A stretch of 64,000 nt of DNA from Akkermansia muciniphila (GTDB lineage: Bacteria > Verrucomicrobiota > Verrucomicrobiia > Limisphaerales > UBA9464): the NCBI GenBank assembly GCA_945898055.1, contig CAMDGV010000009.1:1-64000 (forward strand), written 5' to 3'. Shown here piece by piece: positions 60,615 to 64,000 of this stretch. A program made the translations under genes and the position numbers. The notes beneath the pieces are model-generated. The model was not told where the DNA came from, did no database searches, and saw only the letters and a list, made by a program, of their open reading frames with translations. Position 1 is the first letter of the stretch. Each line of letters starts with the position of its first letter.

Positions 60615-62201
60615 TTAGCGCCCGCCAATTCCCATGGAGAGAAGAAACATAATATTATTCGGCGTTTTCTTCAATTTACCGAGCAGAAGATCCATCGACT
60701 CCACTGCGGGGACCCCGACAAGGGCACGTCGTAGGATGGCAATGCGATTAAATTCATCCGGATGAAAAAGCAGTTCCTCTTTTCGTGTGCCGGACTTCTC
60801 GATGTTGATCGAGGGAAAGATCCGCCGATCGACTAGCGATCGATCGAGATAAATTTCCATATTCCCGGTGCCCTTAAATTCTTCAAAGATGACCTCATCC
60901 ATCCGACTTCCAGTGTCAACGAGGGCGGTAGCCATAATTGTGAGTGACCCACCTTCCTCGATATTGCGCGCAGCACCAAAGAATCGTTTCGGCTTGTGGA
61001 GAGCATTGGCGTCGACGCCGCCAGAGAGGATCTTACCGGAGTGAGGTTGAACCGTGTTATAGGCTCGAGCGAGTCGGGTGATGGAATCTAAAAGAATGAC
61101 CACATCACGTTTGTGTTCAACCATCCGCCGTGCTTTTTCGATCACCATCTCGGCGACCTGAACATGCCGTTCCGGGGGTTCATCGAAGGTGGAACTAACC
61201 ACTTCGGCCCCTCTACAGGAACGTTCCATATCGGTCACTTCCTCCGGTCGTTCATCAATGAGGAGAATAATCAGGTGACTTTCCTTGTTATTCTTCAGGA
61301 TTGAATTGGCTAACTTCTGCATTAGCACCGTTTTGCCGGTCCGCGGCGGGGCGACGATGAGCCCGCGAGTTCCCTTACCAACCGGGCAAACGATATCGAC
61401 AACCCGGGTACTGAGTTCATCCGGGGTTGTTTCTAATATAAAACGTTTATTGGGAAAAAGCGGAGTCAGATTTTCGAAGTGGGTTTTCTCCTTCGCCTTA
61501 TCCGGATCGATACCGGCGACTTTTTCGACTTTGAGCAGCGCGTAGAACTTTTCTTTATCCTTCGGCGGACGGACTTGGCCGTCGACTTCATCGCCGGTGC
61601 CAAGATCGAAGCGACGTATTTGAGAGGGGGAGACGTAAATATCCTCGGGGCAGGGCAGGTAATTGAAAGCGGGCGAACGAAGGAAACCAAATCCTTCAGG
61701 CATGACCTCAAGAACGCCGCGGGTATTAATGATGCCGCCGGCCGAAAGGTTGCGTTGAACGATCTGGAAAATAATCTCCTGCCGTTTAAGTGTTCCGTAA
61801 TTTTCGATTCCAAAATGCCCAGCTAATTCGGCCAGAGGGCCGATGGGCATCGGTTGGAGTTCATGAAGATTTAGATTCCGCGGCGAGACAGTAACAACGG
61901 GGCGAGAGGGGGCTTCGGGTGCAGGCGTATCTTCATTGGGAGCGACCATTCGCTGCCTTGGCGGCAAGGGTGACGCCTTGAGAACCAGAGGTTCTTGGTC
62001 TGCATCGTTGCCCCCTTCTGGGGGCATCGGACTTATCCTGAGGTCGGACTGATCAAAGGGAGCGTCAAGATGCCCCTGAGTTGGCTCATTATGAGCGAGA
62101 TTCTCAGAGCTAGGGATCTCTGAAGCTTCCGCTGAGGCGGCTTTGCGGCGTGGGGCTCGGGGTTTTTTCGGCGCAATCGAAATTTTCGGTGTGCGTGCCA
62201 T
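60615..62201 (-). CDS. rho: Transcription termination factor Rho
   Basis: 528 residues. An N-terminal extension of about 110 residues is Lys/Pro/Glu-rich and probably disordered. The conserved core follows: Rho_N helix region ([20 protein letters not shown]), the CSD RNA-binding domain ([34 protein letters not shown]), and the ATPase with Walker [10 protein letters not shown] (about 285-292), [12 protein letters not shown] and [20 protein letters not shown]. The hexamer terminates untranslated transcripts. The extension is longer than in E. coli Rho (~419 aa); similar insertions occur in other phyla. Terminator downstream; divergent STAS gene upstream. Confidence 0.97.
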   Translation of the reverse strand: MARTPKISIAPKKPRAPRRKAASAEASEIPSSENLAHNEPTQGHLDAPFDQSDLRISPMPPEGGNDADQEPLVLKASPLPPRQRMVAPNEDTPAPEAPSRPVVTVSPRNLNLHELQPMPIGPLAELAGHFGIENYGTLKRQEIIFQIVQRNLSAGGIINTRGVLEVMPEGFGFLRSPAFNYLPCPEDIYVSPSQIRRFDLGTGDEVDGQVRPPKDKEKFYALLKVEKVAGIDPDKAKEKTHFENLTPLFPNKRFILETTPDELSTRVVDIVCPVGKGTRGLIVAPPRTGKTVLMQKLANSILKNNKESHLIILLIDERPEEVTDMERSCRGAEVVSSTFDEPPERHVQVAEMVIEKARRMVEHKRDVVILLDSITRLARAYNTVQPHSGKILSGGVDANALHKPKRFFGAARNIEEGGSLTIMATALVDTGSRMDEVIFEEFKGTGNMEIYLDRSLVDRRIFPSINIEKSGTRKEELLFHPDEFNRIAILRRALVGVPAVESMDLLLGKLKKTPNNIMFLLSMGIGGR

Positions 62202-62589
62202 ATTGAAATAGTCTGGAGAAAGTAAAATGAATCTCAGTCGGAGATCAGGTCCCGTCGAGAGCAGGGACTAAGGGAGGTCTTGGAAAGGGGGTCTTAAACG
62301 AACGGGGAAGGAGTTATCAAACCTAAGAGAGGGCCTGAGTCACCGCCTTGGTTTTGAGACTTTGCCGAATTTAAGGATATCTGCAAAGAAATTTTAACGT
62401 CAGCAAAGTGAAACGGGGTTTGACCTCTCTTTTTTCGGAAAATTGTCGCTATTTTTATCGTTTATAACTTATCCTCCAGATTGTTAGTTTTTAACTGGAA
62501 AAACACTTTTTCAGTTTGCGGAAAGCTTTTCAGTTTTGAGAGCCTTCCCATGCGGCTCGACCTGCGGTTGGTCGATCTGAAGTCTGCTT
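62202..62589. promoter_or_regulatory. Divergent intergenic region between rho and STAS gene
   Basis: 388 nt without a gene, holding the promoters of rho (minus) and of the STAS gene (plus). A 10-bp inverted repeat (AACTGGAAAA/TTTTTCAGTT, 62493-62516, one G-T pair) is followed by a second direct copy, CTTTTCAGTTTT, around 62526. That makes it a candidate operator about 70-90 nt before the STAS start. TATAAC at 62463-62468 is a poor -10 candidate because no -35 is well spaced from it. Transcription start is not determined. Confidence 0.4.
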
Positions 62590-62892
62590 ATGAATTTGGA
62601 ATCAAATGGAAAGACACTCTTAATCAGCGGTGTTTCTGAGCTCAATGCGGCAAATGCAGGGGGGTTTCGAGACCAAGCGCGCGCAGCCATTCAGCCGTAC
62701 CATTCTCGAGTTGATTTAGATCTTTCGGTTACCCGATTTATCGACAGTAGTGGTTTGGGAGCGTTGATTGCCCTGAGTAAGCTCATGACTTCTCGGCAGG
62801 GGCATTTGCGGGTTATGAATCCTCAGGCCGCTGTGCGGCAGATTTTTGAGATAACTCGGATGAATCGAGTCTTTGAAATCATCGAGAAGTAA
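62590..62892 (+). CDS. STAS-domain anti-sigma factor antagonist
   Basis: 100 residues, all STAS: LLISGVSELNAANAGGF, the phosphorylation-loop segment VDLDLSVTRFIDSSGLGALIAL with the conserved Ser, and LRVMNPQAAVRQIFEITRM. This is the SpoIIAA/RsbV type that releases a sigma factor when its serine is unphosphorylated. Here the residue order D-S-S-G-L-G is the canonical phospho-acceptor site. It is followed on the same strand by a gene starting with an RsbW-like ATPase domain, so the two likely form a partner-switching pair. The cognate sigma factor is not in this window. Confidence 0.92.
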   Translation: MNLESNGKTLLISGVSELNAANAGGFRDQARAAIQPYHSRVDLDLSVTRFIDSSGLGALIALSKLMTSRQGHLRVMNPQAAVRQIFEITRMNRVFEIIEK

Positions 62893-62911
62893 GCTCAGAA
62901 ACTGAGATCAT

Positions 62912-64000
62912 CTGCTGAATTCTTTACGACAAGTAGAATCCGCTTGTTTTCTTCGTTTAAAAGTCGAAAGCACCTTGCAAGGAGCACGAGACTCTTCGGC
63001 TTCCTTGGCTCAGTTTCTTAAAGAGCAAGGATTGAATGAGTGCGAGATTTCTGAGTGGGAACTGTCGGTGATGGAGGGACTAGTAAACGGGGTTCGCAAT
63101 GTCCAAATTGGACGTGAGTTGGAGCCTTTGGAGCTTTCAGCGCTCGTTACTAGGACTGAGGTAGTGGTTTCACTAACAGATTATTCCCCTGGGTTTGATT
63201 GGCCAGAAGATCCAACCCTCCCAGAATCACCCTGCGAATCTGGGCGCGGTATTTTTTTGATCACTCGTTTGATCCCTGAGGTGAGCTACTTTCGGGGTAG
63301 GCAATCGAACCAATTAATTTTACGAAAGAATCGATCCAGTAGCTCCAACCCACCCTCAATCATTGATCTGCAGCAGCAGGTGGCTGAGTTGCAAAAGGTC
63401 TGTGTCTCACAAACCGAGGAATTAACCTCGCTGACCGATGAGTTGACAGTTTGCTATGAAAGTTTGACGGCGATTTTTCGCTTTAGTGAAGACATCAAAC
63501 GAGACTTAAGTGGGAGGGACTTGGTTGCAAAATGGCTTGGCGAATTGCTCATGATTTGTGGAGCGGACTGGGGCGTCTTGCGCTTGGTCACCGAGGACCG
63601 GACCCAGTTAGCAACTGCTGGATGTGCTGGGTTACCCTTTAGTTTACCCGTATTACCTATTGCTGGTTTTCAGGCCGGCCAAATCCCAACCGAGGTCAAC
63701 GCTTTAAACAAAGGAAACGATATCTTTTTTGATGCTGACACTCCCTTTAGTCTCGGCTCGGAAGGGGGCATAAATTGTCCGGCCGGTGTCGGGGTTAGTT
63801 ATCCTATTTTTTATCAGAAACAGCCTTTTGGAGTCCTTTCTGCTGGGCGTTCTTCTGAGCACCAGGGGTTGACGTCGGGTCAGATAAGTATTCTGCATAC
63901 ATTTGGGGATTTTTTCGGCATTCAACTCAGAAATCTCCGATTACGGGAAGAGTTTGTCAGAGGGCAATTGATCTCTAGGGAATTAGAAATTGCTGAGCGT
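62912..64000 (+). CDS. RsbW-like kinase/GAF regulator, partial (runs off window)
   Basis: Open to the window end in one frame (363 codons), so not in the ORF track. The first ~135 residues look like a serine-kinase HATPase domain: LQGARDSSASLAQFL, MEGLVNGVRNVQIG (N-box-like) and ESGRGIFLITRL (G-box-like). A coiled coil (about 150-180, LQQQVAELQKVC) and a GAF domain (about 200-345, WGVLRLVTEDRTQLATAG) follow. Such proteins usually continue into a PP2C phosphatase domain. The frame has no ATG/GTG/TTG before TTG 62975, which would cut the first strand of the ATPase; CTG 62912 or 62915 gives a fuller domain. The stop is beyond 64000. Confidence 0.82.
   Translation, partial: MLNSLRQVESACFLRLKVESTLQGARDSSASLAQFLKEQGLNECEISEWELSVMEGLVNGVRNVQIGRELEPLELSALVTRTEVVVSLTDYSPGFDWPEDPTLPESPCESGRGIFLITRLIPEVSYFRGRQSNQLILRKNRSSSSNPPSIIDLQQQVAELQKVCVSQTEELTSLTDELTVCYESLTAIFRFSEDIKRDLSGRDLVAKWLGELLMICGADWGVLRLVTEDRTQLATAGCAGLPFSLPVLPIAGFQAGQIPTEVNALNKGNDIFFDADTPFSLGSEGGINCPAGVGVSYPIFYQKQPFGVLSAGRSSEHQGLTSGQISILHTFGDFFGIQLRNLRLREEFVRGQLISRELEIAER

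Noticed and set aside
63704-63925. 73-aa minus-strand ORF near the window end
   Set aside because: It lies within the GAF-domain coding frame on the plus strand, which stays open to the edge.

Overview
The window looks like chromosome of a Verrucomicrobiota bacterium, probably a Pedosphaera/Limisphaera-type (subdivision 3) member; a planctomycete is less likely. The evidence is the set of PVC-typical families: a DUF1549/DUF1553 plus DUF1501 pair, PPC-domain and cytochrome-WD40 proteins, a TIGR02604-type dehydrogenase, a Gfo/Idh/MocA protein with a Tat signal, LamG proteins, and a GFTLIELLVVIAIIAILA prepilin with a DG-containing tail. Shine-Dalgarno sequences are mostly weak or absent. Family assignments rest on motifs read by eye; no database search was run.

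Layout. 0.3-6.4 kb: a DUF192 lipoprotein, NadE, an ECF sigma factor followed by a VWA (YfbK-like) membrane protein with an anti-sigma-like head, and a Tat-exported Fe/Mn superoxide dismutase. 6.5-12.8 kb: a graveyard of decayed transposases (IS4/IS1634-like, IS30, a probable ISAs1/IS4-like fragment carrying a 10-bp tandem repeat, and IS66) around intact SufT, an exported beta-propeller, an aldo/keto reductase and tRNA-Lys(CTT). 12.9-28.6 kb: exported PVC-type proteins (cytochrome/DUF1549/DUF1553, DUF1501, PPC, cytochrome-WD40, PQQ-like propeller, DUF6797-like, SGNH plus dehydrogenase propeller, Gfo/Idh/MocA). 28.9-30.9 kb: FtsH.

31.1-36.3 kb (minus): three genes joined by ATGA overlaps, encoding a PDZ/HEAT DUF6288 protein, an unrecognised lipoprotein and an alpha/alpha-toroid (squalene-cyclase-like) secreted protein. 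This is the best candidate for an undescribed system. 36.5-43.4 kb (minus): a TIGR04282 glycosyltransferase-like protein and a compact type II secretion/type IV pilus cassette (GspE, PilM-PilN fusion, PilO/GspM, GspD), again with ATGA overlaps. 43.8-50.9 kb (minus): XseA, a YmdB-type phosphodiesterase, a CRTAC1/FG-GAP protein and a fused membrane/penta-heme cytochrome/TPR protein.

51-60.4 kb: CdsA (plus), then TrpC, N-acetylmuramoyl-L-alanine amidase, an M29 aminopeptidase, a 1391-residue LamG/Ig protein and a pseudopilin-like protein (all minus). 60.6-64 kb: Rho with a long N-terminal extension (minus), then, divergently, a STAS anti-sigma antagonist and the start of an RsbW-like/GAF protein cut by the window edge, which looks like a partner-switching module.

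Two themes recur: extracytoplasmic proteins built from propellers, LamG and heme domains, with part of a secretion machine to move them; and two separate envelope/stress signalling units (ECF-VWA and STAS-RsbW).
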